From contig NZ_FOCJ01000014.1 in NCBI RefSeq assembly GCF_900110075.1, positions 98,611 through 162,610 on the forward strand: a DNA stretch of 64,000 nt, given 5' to 3'. The stretch's first letter is position 1, and every line of letters begins with the position of its first letter. Source of the stretch: Paenibacillus sp. OV219 (GTDB taxonomy: Bacteria; Bacillota; Bacilli; Paenibacillales; Paenibacillaceae). The translations under genes and the position numbers were made by a program. The notes below the pieces were generated by a model, which made no database searches, had not been told where the DNA came from, and was given only the letters and a program-made list of their open reading frames with translations. This document shows, piece after piece, positions 8,279 through 19,266 of this stretch.

Positions 8279-11017
8279 TCACTCGCTCGACTGGAGCTTC
8301 GCGACTAGCTCGGTCAATTGCTCCTTCGTCGGCTGATTATGCCAGCTGACGTCGAAGCGCGCTGCTTCGTCCCAGCGCACCAAATCCGCGACTAGCTGCG
8401 CGGTATGCGGCGGCAAGCTAAGCTCTGCCGCATACTCCCGCGCCGTGCGGTGCATCGGCTTCGCACCGCACCGCTTGTACAGCTCGCGCCAGCAGGCGTC
8501 CGCGAGCTGGAGGAACTGCCTGCGGGCCGCGATCTGCCGGCCCGCTTGAAGGGCGCTGCCATAGCGATGCAGCGCCGTGGCGAACGCGAAGCGTTCGCTG
8601 CGCCGCCGCGCTGCCAGCGCGAGCCCGGCCGCGCCGGTAGCGCCTGCGGCGATGGCGGCCATGGCCCACGGCGGAGCCGCCATGGCGCCTTGCGCCGCCT
8701 GCGCTAGGGCGTGCGCCCCGCGTTGCGCGGCAGCTGCGGCTTGCAGCGCCGCCGCCCGCAGCTGCGCTGCCGCGCGCCCCGCCAGCGTGCGGGCGCGAGC
8801 GGCTTCGCCGCCAGCCGCAGCGTCGCCTGCGGCAAGTGCTGGCTTCGCCCCATCGCCTGCTCCTGCAGCCGATAAGGCATCGCCGGCGACACCGCTGCCC
8901 GGTGCCGCAAAGCCCGGTGTCGGCTCGAATGCCACCCAGCCGACGCCCGGGAAGAACACTTCCACCCAAGCGTGCGCATCACTTGCACGAACGGTGTACA
9001 GCCCAGCTCCGCCTGCTGCCAGCCCTTCTGCAGGCTCACCTGGCGCAAAGCCCTTCACATACCGTGCAGGGATCCCCTGCGTCCGCAGCATAACTGCCAT
9101 CGCAGAAGCGAAATGCACGCAGTAGCCTTCCCGCTGATTAAACAAGAAATCATCGACAAAGTCGGTATTAGATGCGAGAGCCTTTGGCTGCAGCGTGTAC
9201 TTGTAGTTGCTGCGGAGATACCCTTCCACTGCTTTCACCTGCTCGTAGCGGTTCATCGGATTCCCGGCCGCGGCCAAAATCTCCGCAGTCAGTGTGCCGA
9301 TCTGCGCAGGCAGCTTATCGGGTAGCTGCGTATAGGAATCATCCAACGCTGCCGTTTCAACATAAGCCGACTGAGAACCAACCATTTTCCCCGCACCCGC
9401 TCCAGCACCATTCTCCACCCCCGCCGACGCATCAACCGAGGACTCCACCTGCCGCAGCCGCTTTAACGCTTCGTCAGGCATAACGGACGCCACCGTATAA
9501 CGGACTATGCGGTCCTCTTCCGATGACGGATAGAGCGCCCCAGTCTCGGCGTCCTGCCTATACGAAGCTGTATCGCCTGATCCGTTCACTGCGCGGATAT
9601 CCGTCACCTTTGCATCCGCGCTGCCTGCGAACAGAGGCCAGCCAGCAGCCGGATAAGCCGCAGTAATCGTCTGCACAAACACATCATCAGCCGATTCACC
9701 GTCAATCTCGCCTCCCGCAGCTCCCGCAAGACTTTCCTCACTCACTGCTTCCGAACTGCCACTGCTGCCAACTTGTTGTTCCAACTTGCCCTGACTGTCC
9801 TCCGCACTTAAACTCTGCTGCTCATTCTCTCTTCCACCAGCCCCTTGGCCCCCGGAAGCACTGTTCCCCCCGCTCCCCAACACATCACGATGCTCAGACT
9901 GCGTATCCGAGACGCTTACCGTATGCCATGCATGCTCGACCTGCTCCCAGCCTTCTCCGGTATAGAATGATTTGCTCTCCCCCCGCAAATAGGCATTCTC
10001 CTTCGCATACACGGTAAAAACGGCCGTATGATCCGGTGTGATCGGTCCGCCGAGCGCTGAATCATCGAAGCCGTAGCCAGTCATACCAGGCTCCCCTAAG
10101 CCCGTAGCAGCCATCGCTTCCTCCGCAACCGCTCTTTGTCCGATCGAATTACCATGACCGCTTTGTTTCTCCAGCAGTCGGTTCTGCCCCCACTCTATAG
10201 CTTCAGCCGCCCAAGGGGCCGGCTCGGACGCCTCTTGTTTCGTCGACAAGCTCCACGAAGCTACAATCGCCGCACCCAGCACGATTACTGCGAGCCATGC
10301 CGTACCGTTCCACCAATTCACAGCCCAGCCCGCCAGCGATTTCTTCACCGCACGACCATCAAATAACGTTGCACTGCCGAGCAGCCGCTCCAGGCGCGGT
10401 ACTGTTACGAGCGCACCTAGCATAAGCCCTTCTGCACAAGCCCGTTTCAATCCCGGCAGCACATCCAGCCCTAGGAAGCTATAGAGCAGCAGCAAATACA
10501 GCGCAGTCAGTCCTGCTAGCCCGAGCCCCCACTGTCGCAGCCAAATCAGCGATTGAACAGCGACAGTCATCATCCCAAGCCCGCTGACAAGGAGCAAGGT
10601 GCGCGTTTCTCCGCTAAGGATCATTTTGCCGCTCGCCATATTAATCGCATCATGCTTCAGCCCCTCAATAAGACCGGTCACACTGTCATGCCAAGAGGCA
10701 TAGTGGACACTGAACATCACAAGCACAGTCCCCGCTGTAATGACAGCGTTCAGCAGCACTGCAGCCCAGGTCGGCGGCACGAACAAACCGACGGCTAGAA
10801 AGAGGCCGACGGCAATGATCAGCGGGCGAAGCTCACTCAGCTCTGTAAAATCCTTCACCTGCGCAAGAGGCAGCAGCCACTCCACAATAAGCCCATATAA
10901 CAATAGGCTAGTTACCAGCCGCCGTGACATAAAGCTGAAGAAATGCAAGCTCTCCCGTTCTCGCTGTCGCCTCGGCTGCGCTCCCTGCGAGCCGTCAGCT
11001 CCGTGCACTGCCGACAT
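8279..11017 (-). CDS. Membrane transglutaminase-like protein (TgpA-type, DUF3488/transglutaminase core/DUF4129)
   Basis: About 912 residues. The N-terminal third holds five to seven membrane helices (about 30-265). A long extracellular, Ser/Gly/Glu-rich region leads to a transglutaminase core near 600-690: [24 protein letters not shown] with the nucleophile Cys, and [16 protein letters not shown] with the catalytic His, followed by FEPTPG. An Ala-rich segment (about 690-790), encoded by extremely GC-rich DNA (8600-8830), leads to another membrane helix and a cytoplasmic DUF4129-like tail. The ATG at 11017 is 8 bases after GGAGG; a TTG two codons upstream is too close to it. It overlaps the DUF58 gene by 23 bases. 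The substrate is not known. The operon order moxR-DUF58-TgpA is a common conserved cluster. Confidence 0.88.
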   Translation of the reverse strand: MSAVHGADGSQGAQPRRQRERESLHFFSFMSRRLVTSLLLYGLIVEWLLPLAQVKDFTELSELRPLIIAVGLFLAVGLFVPPTWAAVLLNAVITAGTVLVMFSVHYASWHDSVTGLIEGLKHDAINMASGKMILSGETRTLLLVSGLGMMTVAVQSLIWLRQWGLGLAGLTALYLLLLYSFLGLDVLPGLKRACAEGLMLGALVTVPRLERLLGSATLFDGRAVKKSLAGWAVNWWNGTAWLAVIVLGAAIVASWSLSTKQEASEPAPWAAEAIEWGQNRLLEKQSGHGNSIGQRAVAEEAMAATGLGEPGMTGYGFDDSALGGPITPDHTAVFTVYAKENAYLRGESKSFYTGEGWEQVEHAWHTVSVSDTQSEHRDVLGSGGNSASGGQGAGGRENEQQSLSAEDSQGKLEQQVGSSGSSEAVSEESLAGAAGGEIDGESADDVFVQTITAAYPAAGWPLFAGSADAKVTDIRAVNGSGDTASYRQDAETGALYPSSEEDRIVRYTVASVMPDEALKRLRQVESSVDASAGVENGAGAGAGKMVGSQSAYVETAALDDSYTQLPDKLPAQIGTLTAEILAAAGNPMNRYEQVKAVEGYLRSNYKYTLQPKALASNTDFVDDFLFNQREGYCVHFASAMAVMLRTQGIPARYVKGFAPGEPAEGLAAGGAGLYTVRASDAHAWVEVFFPGVGWVAFEPTPGFAAPGSGVAGDALSAAGAGDGAKPALAAGDAAAGGEAARARTLAGRAAAQLRAAALQAAAAAQRGAHALAQAAQGAMAAPPWAMAAIAAGATGAAGLALAARRRSERFAFATALHRYGSALQAGRQIAARRQFLQLADACWRELYKRCGAKPMHRTAREYAAELSLPPHTAQLVADLVRWDEAARFDVSWHNQPTKEQLTELVAKLQSSE

Positions 11018-12637
11018 GGACAACGCCTCCTTCCTCGCCAGTGGTCACCGTGAGTTCCACCACACCTGGCCCTACGCTGCAATAGCTGAGCGGCACAGGC
11101 ATCGTTCGCACTGTGCACTTCGCCGCTTGCAGCCGCTCACGCCATTGCTGCTCCGATTGACCAGCCTGCGCGTCCCTCGCCGACAGCAGCACAACCAATT
11201 CCACACCTCGAACAGCAGCAAGCTTCGCGCTGTACAGAATCGTACCCGCTTCCCCTAACTCATCGCCATGCAGCTCCCCAGCAGTCAGGCAAATAAGCGA
11301 CGCCCCGCGTGACAAACCCGCGACCGCGTCCGACAGTCGCAGCGGCATCGAACCAGCCTTTCCCCACCGAAGCCTGGCTAATTGTTCTTCCGCTCTTCTT
11401 ATTGCGGCACGATCGCCTGCATCAGCTTGCAGCCCTAAATCGTCCACAGCGTTCGTCAGCAGCAGGACGCTTCGACCTTCTCGGTGTGCTTGTTTGATCA
11501 GCAGTGCGGCACGACCGACATGCGCGTCAAACAAACGGATATCCCCGCCGTAAGCCTGCTCGCTCGTTTCCAACAGTACGAATAATTCGGTACTGTATTC
11601 AGCATTGCTAGTTCGGGTCTGGAGACCAAGACCTCTTGCCATTGCGCGCCAATCGACACGTCCGAGTGGATCGCCGGGCATATAGGAACGTACATCCGGC
11701 CCAGCCCCATGCCGGCCAAAACGTGCAGCTGAGGTCTGCATCTGACCGCCAAAAGCGGCAACCATATGCTTGCCGCTCGTCTGCATGCCGGGCTTGTGAC
11801 CCGGTAAGTCCGCGATTATCTCGCCTGCCGGAGGCGCAGCCTTCACTAGCACAACGCCAGCGCAATCCATGGTGAAGGTTCGCACCGTGAGGCCGAACAT
11901 ATCTCCCATCGACACCTGCACCGGCTGAAAAAGCATCTCCCCGCGCCGCAGCCCTTTAACGGTATAGTTCAACTGGAACAGTCGTCCAAATCCGGGCAAG
12001 AACACATGCTGAACCAACACCTCGCCGCCAGCTTGATCTTCTTGATTTCGGTTATCTGCCTTACCTGCCGTTACTGTCTTATCCGCCTCTTGTCCCGCCT
12101 TGACCTTCTTCCCTCCAACCCGAGTTTCACCGATCTTCTCCGCAGGCCCAAACTCTTCCCTTACGCCTACCCACATAAACGGAAGCAATCCGCTTAACCG
12201 CAGCACGAGCGTAACTTGCATCTCGCCGCCATCCGTGAGCTGCGACGTTTCCGCCATGATACGCTCCACTACGATCTTTCCGACTGCCACATACGGCAAG
12301 ATAATGCTGCCAAAAGCAATCGTTCCCACCACAACTACGAGCAGCCATTCGACCGCCCCGCTTCGTTCATAAAGCGCTGCTATACAGATAGATAGCATGA
12401 GCAGCACAACTGCGCGGGCTACATGTCTGCTGCGCAGCTTAGGCCTCACAACGCCGCTTTTCCCAGCATTGTCAGACTTTCCCGCATCATCACTCTTCGC
12501 AGCTTTTCCAGGCTTTCCCGCTTCACCTCTCTTCACAGCCTTGCCCTTCTTCCTAGCTTCATCGCTCCTCCCAGCTCTGCCTCTCTTCCCTGCTTCATCG
12601 CTCTTCCGTCCCGCTTTTCCCACCGCTCCAGCCCGCT

Positions 12638-12641
<4 letters not shown>
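10995..12641 (-). CDS. DUF58 (vWA-like) protein with basic repeat N-terminus
   Basis: Partner of MoxR AAA ATPases. The DUF58 signature sits near residues 310-345 ([20 protein letters not shown], which in the family reads VRxYxxGDxxRxIxW). Two membrane helices lie at about 75-115. Unusually, residues 1-68 are a Lys/Arg/Gly/Ala/Asp repeat (units such as [20 protein letters not shown]), giving a strongly basic cytoplasmic N-terminus. The start is fixed by an ATGA overlap with the moxR stop, so this extension is really translated if the overlap is used. 548 residues. Family members act with MoxR in complex assembly or stress responses; the precise role here is unknown. Confidence 0.85.
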
Positions 12642-13660
<1,019 letters not shown>

Positions 13661-13750
13661 TAGTTTCAACTCCTATTCTTGCAATCTATGAATGGCTAGT
13701 TGTACTAGTTTCGCCAGTAAACGCCGCCTTTACACCTCCCCCGCGCATAA

Positions 13751-13785
13751 CAAAATCGCCCTTCCAGCGCGGAAGAGCGATTGTA
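13751..13785 (-). terminator. Terminator after racemase-like gene
   Basis: Minus strand: AATCGCTCTTCC pairs with GGAAGGGCGATT over a GCGCT-type loop and is followed by TTGTT. One mismatch. Confidence 0.65.
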
Positions 13786-13795
13786 CATATATCTA

Positions 13796-14467
13796 TTATT
13801 TCGGTTCGTTCCCACTCCAAGCGGCAGCTAGTGTCTGAAGTGGATTCACGATTTGAACGCCCAGCTCACGTTCCACCTGATGCGCTGCATCTACCATCGA
13901 CAGCTGAGCGACTGACAGCTTTGCACCGTTGCCCAACACTTCGAAGAACGCTCTCATGCTGCTCGTTAGCTCGTCCATATACGCTTCTTTCTTCCCCTGC
14001 ATGATCAGCTCGAACGTATTCGGGACGACCTGTACGTCAATCTGCCCGAGCGTTATACCACGAGAAGCTGCAAAATCATGCAGCCGGTTCATCGTTCCTT
14101 CCACCGTCGCCGGATTCGTGAACAGCACCGTTTGAGGCTCGTCCGAGCTGCAGATGGCGGCGAAGAACGGCTCGTCGATCTTTATAATAGGCGCCTTGGA
14201 CTTAAGCCGCTCTTCATCAAGCAGCGCAATATAGTTCGTGCACGTGATGAGAATCGCATCTACCTTCGTACCCGCGATCCACTCGATCTGCTCCGCAACC
14301 TTCTCGCGTGCCTGCATATCATCGAACCCGCTGCCTAAGGATAGTCGGCTCATCAACCCAGGGTCCACATAGTGAATCAATTGAACCCTTCCGGAAGCAG
14401 GGAAAGCCTGCTCGATATAGGCGATATTGGAATAATGCGCGTGCAAACATGCCAGTTTTTTAATCAC
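13796..14467 (-). CDS. Aspartate/glutamate racemase-superfamily protein
   Basis: Belongs to the Asp/Glu/hydantoin racemase fold. The first Cys-bearing motif is ILITCTNYIAL (about 93-103). The usual second Cys motif near residue 190 (GxxCT) is not evident; instead AQLSMVDAAHQ is seen, so a racemase using two cysteines is doubtful. About 223 residues. The GTG at 14467 has AGGGG 8 bases upstream. A longer reading from 14557 would overlap bcp and lacks a ribosome site. It lies 52 bases after bcp on the same strand and ends at a terminator. Substrate unknown. Confidence 0.65.
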   Translation of the reverse strand: MIKKLACLHAHYSNIAYIEQAFPASGRVQLIHYVDPGLMSRLSLGSGFDDMQAREKVAEQIEWIAGTKVDAILITCTNYIALLDEERLKSKAPIIKIDEPFFAAICSSDEPQTVLFTNPATVEGTMNRLHDFAASRGITLGQIDVQVVPNTFELIMQGKKEAYMDELTSSMRAFFEVLGNGAKLSVAQLSMVDAAHQVERELGVQIVNPLQTLAAAWSGNEPK

Positions 14468-14519
14468 CTTGTGCACCCCTAAACTTCTGAGGAATCGTTT
14501 AGCTCTTATTGACCTGTTC

Positions 14520-15002
14520 TTATAACGCTTTTGCTGCTTCCAGCACAGCCTCCACATGACCTTTCACACGCAGATTGCGCCACTCTTGAACCAGCTTGCC
14601 TTTCTCATCAATCAGAAACGTGGAGCGCACAAGCCCCATATACTCACGGCCATACAGCTTCTTCATCTGCCAGACGCCATACAGCTCACAGGCGCGATGT
14701 TCCGGATCTGCCAACAGCTCGAAGGGCAGCTCATACTTCGTCGCGAACCGCTCGTGTGTAGCTTCATCGTCAATGCTGATCCCCAGCAGCACCGTATTGG
14801 TTTCCCCGAATACCGAATAGGAATCGCGGAAGTCGCAAGATTCCTGCGTGCAGGCTGGAGTCAAATCCTTCGGATAGAAGAAGAGGACGACCTTGCGCCC
14901 GACGAACTGACTGAGGGTAACCTCGCGTCCTTCTCTGCCTGGCAATGTGAAATCCGGTGCTTTTTTGCCTACAACCGCTTTTGCCTTAATCGCTCTAGCC
15001 AT
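14520..15002 (-). CDS. bcp: Thioredoxin-dependent thiol peroxidase (Bcp/PrxQ)
   Basis: Peroxiredoxin that reduces hydroperoxides at the expense of thioredoxin. The active-site block DLTPACTQESCDFRD near residues 46-60 has the peroxidatic Cys and a resolving Cys five residues later, typical of the PrxQ type. FFYPKD precedes it. About 160 residues, normal for the family. The ATG at 15002 is 9 bases after AGGGG; an ATG three codons earlier is too close to that site. It is followed by the racemase-like gene on the same strand. Confidence 0.95.
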   Translation of the reverse strand: MARAIKAKAVVGKKAPDFTLPGREGREVTLSQFVGRKVVLFFYPKDLTPACTQESCDFRDSYSVFGETNTVLLGISIDDEATHERFATKYELPFELLADPEHRACELYGVWQMKKLYGREYMGLVRSTFLIDEKGKLVQEWRNLRVKGHVEAVLEAAKAL

Positions 15003-15033
15003 CTCTCTCATCCCCTAACCATAAACCTAATTG

Positions 15034-15825
15034 TTACGATCCTGTTCCCCGATACTTCTTCACGCCGAAGTTCCATATCCCAATCCCAATTCCGAAGATA
15101 ACGATTCCCATAACCGGCGTAAGCAGCGCGAGCTTCGACAGTCCCTCATGGTCCGTATCCAAGAAATATGAAGCTGGAATGACGCCGACAAAAGCGAATG
15201 GCAGCAGCCACGTCAGCATGAACCGGATGATTTTGTTATAAATGTTAACCGGATAACGCCCATAGTTCGAGATATTGTACATGAGCGGCAATATGCCTGT
15301 CGGCGCATCTGAGTAGAACGAAATCGCCGTCAGCGCAGTGAACAGCCCCGCATAGATCATGATGGACCCGATTGTGAAAACAATCATCATCAGAATATCC
15401 AGCACGTTGAAAGTAAGTCCGAGATCGCCCCAGCCAAGCACCATAATAATAAGCCCGACAAGCGAGCCGAATAGAGACGGCGGATCGAGATTTTCCAGCA
15501 ACACCTGATACAGATTGTAAGCCGGACGCGTGAGTACGCGGTCGAACTCGCCTTTGACTATATAACGATCGCTGAAATTCCAAATGTTGAAGAACGCGCC
15601 GAAGATACCCGCTGGCACCATGAAGTAGCCATAAACGAACACAACCTCAGCCTCCGACCAGCCTCCAAGCGCCGGTGTATGCTGGAACACGATCAGGATG
15701 AAGATCAGGTTAACCCCTTGAAACAGCAAGTCCGACAGCAGCTCCACCCAGAAATCTGCACGATACGTCAGCTTTGTCTTCGCATAATTCTTCATATATT
15801 CCATCGCAAGTGACCAATAAAACAT
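15034..15825 (-). CDS. ABC-2 exporter permease (PF06182-type), second subunit
   Basis: Integral membrane protein of about 263 residues with six predicted helices. It is similar in build to the gene just upstream. The block FSDRYIVKGEFDRVLTRP matches the conserved cytoplasmic region of this permease group. The ATG at 15825 follows AGGAGG by 9 bases and lies 5 bases past the stop of the partner permease. A longer start at 15909 would overlap it by 79 bases and is rejected. It forms an exporter with 15831-16625 and the ATPase; the cargo is not evident. Confidence 0.85.
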   Translation of the reverse strand: MFYWSLAMEYMKNYAKTKLTYRADFWVELLSDLLFQGVNLIFILIVFQHTPALGGWSEAEVVFVYGYFMVPAGIFGAFFNIWNFSDRYIVKGEFDRVLTRPAYNLYQVLLENLDPPSLFGSLVGLIIMVLGWGDLGLTFNVLDILMMIVFTIGSIMIYAGLFTALTAISFYSDAPTGILPLMYNISNYGRYPVNIYNKIIRFMLTWLLPFAFVGVIPASYFLDTDHEGLSKLALLTPVMGIVIFGIGIGIWNFGVKKYRGTGS

Positions 15826-15830
15826 CTGCC

Positions 15831-16625
15831 TTAACCTCCTTGCACGAACAGCCGGGTCCGCGCCTGACGCCATATTAACGCGATCGGAATGATTAGCACG
15901 AGGAACCAAAACAGTTGGATTCCGAACACTCGAAGCACATCATCGCCTGTCGTACGGCCTGTGAAGACGGAGCTCGGCAGGTACGTAATCGCTTGGAACG
16001 GCAACCATTTCATCGTTACGGCAAGCCATCCCGGGAAGAACGATACCGGCACAATAACGCCTGAGAACAAGTCAACGACGACGCGCTTCATGCGAAGCAT
16101 CCCCTCATTGTTCTCCACGAAGAATGCAAACAAGCCGACCAGCATATTAATTTGAGTATTTATTAAGAAACTGAAAAGCAGCATGACAAAGTAAATGCCC
16201 CACGTGCCAAGGTCCGTCGGCAGCTTCACCGGGAAGATCAGGCAGACAAGCGCAAGGCCCGGGCCCATGAACAGCAGCAGCCGGAACAGCCCTTCGCCGA
16301 AGCCCTGCATCAGCTTCACGAACAAGTAGTTGTATGGACGGATGAACTGGACGGCTACGCTGCCGTCTCTAATTTCATTCGCAATTTCACGGTCTAAGTT
16401 GTTAAAATAGAACGCTCTCGCCATCCAGGACACCGCGACGTAAGTAGTCATCTGGGCAAGCGTGAAGCCGGCAAGCACCTTCTGATCGCCGAAGATCGCT
16501 GCCCATAGAAAATAGTACGCACCGATGTTGATCGTGTAGATGACGATACCGCTATAGTAATTCACGCGGTAAGCGAGCATCATGAGAAACCGGATGCGGA
16601 TCAGTTCGAGATAGGCGCTATTCAT
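15831..16625 (-). CDS. ABC-2 exporter permease (PF06182-type), first subunit
   Basis: 264 residues, six membrane helices. LDREIANEIRDGSVAVQFIR near residues 76-95 is the family motif corresponding to the ISDRY block in its partner. The start overlaps the ATPase stop as ATGA, a sign of translational coupling. With its neighbour it should form a heterodimeric membrane channel. Substrate unknown. Confidence 0.85.
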   Translation of the reverse strand: MNSAYLELIRIRFLMMLAYRVNYYSGIVIYTINIGAYYFLWAAIFGDQKVLAGFTLAQMTTYVAVSWMARAFYFNNLDREIANEIRDGSVAVQFIRPYNYLFVKLMQGFGEGLFRLLLFMGPGLALVCLIFPVKLPTDLGTWGIYFVMLLFSFLINTQINMLVGLFAFFVENNEGMLRMKRVVVDLFSGVIVPVSFFPGWLAVTMKWLPFQAITYLPSSVFTGRTTGDDVLRVFGIQLFWFLVLIIPIALIWRQARTRLFVQGG

Positions 16626-17746
16626 GATTGCGACACCTTCTCCTCGTCAGACGCGGCGGCTGCTGTTGCAAGGCCGCTCTTAGTCTCACTGACCGCTTCC
16701 TCTGTACTAGAGGACTGGCTCAGCTTATCCGCCGCTTCGCTCGACGCAGAGCCGGATTGATAAATTTCACGAACGATATCGTCGGTGTTCGTCTCCATGA
16801 TCTTAATATCGCGAATGTCCGCTCGGCTGCCAACGACACGCGCTAGCGCATCCGATACATTCACTTCATGCGGCAGCCACATCGTCGCGGTCAGCTCGTT
16901 GTCCACCGTCCAAGTGACACCGTTCAGTCCATCGGTCAACTGCTTCAGCACTTCAAGCGGCGGCAGCTCGCCGAATTGGAACTGCAGCTCGCGACCTTTG
17001 CTCCATCTCGCCTTTAGCTCGTCAAGGCTACCATCGTAGATAATGCGTCCGTCATCAAGCATAATGACGCGTGAGCAGAGCGCCTCGATGTCCTGCAGAT
17101 CGTGTGTTGTGAGCAGAATCGTCGTACCGTGCTCTCGGTTGATTTTTTTCAAAAATTCACGGATTTCGGTCTTCACGACGATATCTAGGCCGATTGTTGG
17201 CTCATCCAAAAACAGAATGGACGGGTTATGCAGCAGCGACGCCACAAGCTCGCAACGCATCCGCTGGCCTAGACTTAGCTTGCGCACGGGACGATTCAGT
17301 AGATCGCCAAGCTGAAGCCGCTCCACCAGCTCATCGAGCCTACCCCGGAATTCTGCCTCCGGCACTCGGTAAACTTTACGCAGCAGCTGGAACGATTCGA
17401 TAACGCCGATATCCCACCACAGCTGGCTTCTTTGGCCGAATACGACACCAATGCCGCGTACAAACTTCTCGCGCTCCTTGTACGGCACGTATCCATTAAC
17501 CTGCAGATGGCCTGATGTAGGAACCAGAATGCCTGTCAGCATTTTGATCGTCGTCGATTTGCCCGCTCCGTTCTCGCCTATGTAACCACAGATTTCACCT
17601 TTCGGTATTTGGAACGAAATATCTTTGACCGCAGTTATGTCGTTGTACTCACGCTTAAACAGGTCTTTGAGCGCACCGCCGACACCTACTCGGTTATTCT
17701 GAACCTGAAACTGCTTGCGTAAATCTCTTACATCTATTGCTAGCAT
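16622..17746 (-). CDS. ABC-2-type exporter ATPase
   Basis: Drives the two permeases downstream. Walker A GENGAGKSTTIK (about 58-69), Q-loop GIVFGQRSQLWW-like (GVVFGQRSQLWWDIG), signature LSLGQRMRCELVASLL, Walker B ILFLDEPTIGLD and H-loop LLTTHD are all present. About 374 residues. The C-terminal third is an accessory region with an Ala/Ser/Glu-rich tail. The ATG at 17746 is the only good initiator; its ribosome site GAGGAG is about 15 bases away, so initiation may be weak. First gene of a three-gene unit. Confidence 0.92.
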   Translation of the reverse strand: MLAIDVRDLRKQFQVQNNRVGVGGALKDLFKREYNDITAVKDISFQIPKGEICGYIGENGAGKSTTIKMLTGILVPTSGHLQVNGYVPYKEREKFVRGIGVVFGQRSQLWWDIGVIESFQLLRKVYRVPEAEFRGRLDELVERLQLGDLLNRPVRKLSLGQRMRCELVASLLHNPSILFLDEPTIGLDIVVKTEIREFLKKINREHGTTILLTTHDLQDIEALCSRVIMLDDGRIIYDGSLDELKARWSKGRELQFQFGELPPLEVLKQLTDGLNGVTWTVDNELTATMWLPHEVNVSDALARVVGSRADIRDIKIMETNTDDIVREIYQSGSASSEAADKLSQSSSTEEAVSETKSGLATAAAASDEEKVSQS

Positions 17747-18047
17747 ATGGTTATGCTCAGCTCCTCTCTTTTCTCGACATTTCCTGGGAAATATCAACTA
17801 TTTTCGCTGCTATAAAGTGCAACCGACTGTCGCCACCCCGTGCAAAAGCAAACGTTTCGCGGAAAAATATAAGCTAGAATAGCAAAATTCGCTACTTTCT
17901 TATATTTTGAGATAAAACTTGCTTCTCTACGACAAACCATTTTATAATTTTATGATATGTAATGCTATAGTGTTCTCCAAAAATGTCGCCGCGTTGTACT
18001 CGACTATACAAAAAATAAATATTGGTCCTAGGAGGAAAGTAACGAAA
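17747..18047. other. Divergent intergenic region between ABC exporter and LCP gene
   Basis: 301 bases carrying the leaders of two divergent units. It is AT-rich near 17870-17960. The only clear element is the AGGAGG ribosome site of the LCP gene. I see no operator or RNA element. Confidence 0.5.
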
Positions 18048-19166
18048 ATGGCACGCGCACGTACGCAACAACCCAAAAAGAAAAAGCCGTGGAAGTGGGC
18101 ATTGCTTGGATTAGGTGTAGCCGTCCTGTTAGTTGCAGGCTTCTTTATTTATCAAGGTGTCGGAGTCGTGAAAGGCTTAGATGGTTTCAGTAAGTCAAAG
18201 GATGACTCCATGTTCGGGCAATTCGAAGAAAAACCAGCTGAGAAGCCCCCGGAATGGCAAGGAACTGAACGCGTTAATATTCTCATTATGGGCGGCGACA
18301 ACCGCGGTCTGCAGAAGAATGAAACGGCACGATCCGACTCGATGATGGTCGTTTCCGTTGATCCAGTTACGAAAAAAGCGCACTTATTCTCCGTATTGCG
18401 TGATACGTATGTTGACATTGATGGTCATGGCGATGGCCGGATAAACACAGCGCTTGCGCTTGGCGGTCCTAACCTTGCAATGAAAACAATTGGTGATCTG
18501 CTTGGCCTTAATATTCAATATTATGTGTATACTGACTTCGAAGGATTCAAGTCACTAATCGATGCGCTCGGCGGCATTAAGAACTTTGACGTTGAGAAGG
18601 ATATGAACTACGTCGATAATGCCGATGGCAACCGTTACGATATTCACTTAAAGAAAGGCGTTCAAGACCTCGATGGCACGAAGGCGCTGCAATATGTGCG
18701 TTTCCGTCATGATGCGATGAGCGACTTCACGCGTACGGAGCGTCAGCGCAAGCTGCTCTCCGCGGTATCCGATGAGCTGAAGAGTGGCTGGAATCTGCTG
18801 AAGATGAAGAAGATTGTGGACAGCATTCAGCCTTATGTGGAGTCTAACATTGAAGTTACGGATATGATGAAGCTGGCCGAGCTTGGCGTTAAAACAAGTG
18901 TAGCTGGTCAAACGCAAGTACCTCCGATGGAGCTGCTTGGCGGCAAGAAGGTCGGCGGCGCATCCGTGCTTGCTGTAAGCGACTCAAGCGAGCTGCTTAC
19001 TTTTGTACAGGATGAGCTTGCAAAAGATACTGCGCCGGCTGTAGCAGGTTCGGGCGAGGGCGATACAAGCACGAACGGCAGCGACAGTGACATTGGCACT
19101 GACACAGGCACTGGCAGCAACTCGTCAGGCGCGAACGGCAACACTGCGAACGGCACAAGCAAATAA
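18048..19166 (+). CDS. LytR-CpsA-Psr (LCP) family wall-polymer ligase
   Basis: Attaches undecaprenyl-linked glycopolymers such as teichoic acid to peptidoglycan at the outer membrane face. A membrane helix at about 16-38 follows a Lys-rich cytoplasmic start. The LCP domain runs about 75-245 with the conserved residues in RSDSMMVVSVDP, SVLRDTYVDI, GDGRINTALALGG and YVRFRHDAMSDFTRTERQR. The C-terminal 40 residues are a Gly/Ser/Thr/Asn/Asp-rich tail. The ATG at 18048 follows AGGAGG by 12 bases. 372 residues. Confidence 0.92.
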   Translation: MARARTQQPKKKKPWKWALLGLGVAVLLVAGFFIYQGVGVVKGLDGFSKSKDDSMFGQFEEKPAEKPPEWQGTERVNILIMGGDNRGLQKNETARSDSMMVVSVDPVTKKAHLFSVLRDTYVDIDGHGDGRINTALALGGPNLAMKTIGDLLGLNIQYYVYTDFEGFKSLIDALGGIKNFDVEKDMNYVDNADGNRYDIHLKKGVQDLDGTKALQYVRFRHDAMSDFTRTERQRKLLSAVSDELKSGWNLLKMKKIVDSIQPYVESNIEVTDMMKLAELGVKTSVAGQTQVPPMELLGGKKVGGASVLAVSDSSELLTFVQDELAKDTAPAVAGSGEGDTSTNGSDSDIGTDTGTGSNSSGANGNTANGTSK

Positions 19167-19174
19167 GTTCATTT

Positions 19175-19202
19175 AGGGAGAGGCTGAATGCCTCTCCTTT
19201 GT
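19175..19202 (+). terminator. Terminator after LCP gene
   Basis: GGAGAGGC, a TGAAT loop and GCCTCTCC, then TTTGTTGT. Confidence 0.8.
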
Positions 19203-19266
19203 TGTGTCGCCGCATTCGTAGCGGTACAATAAGGGATATTATTTGTTCAGGAGGTTTCTAACGTTT

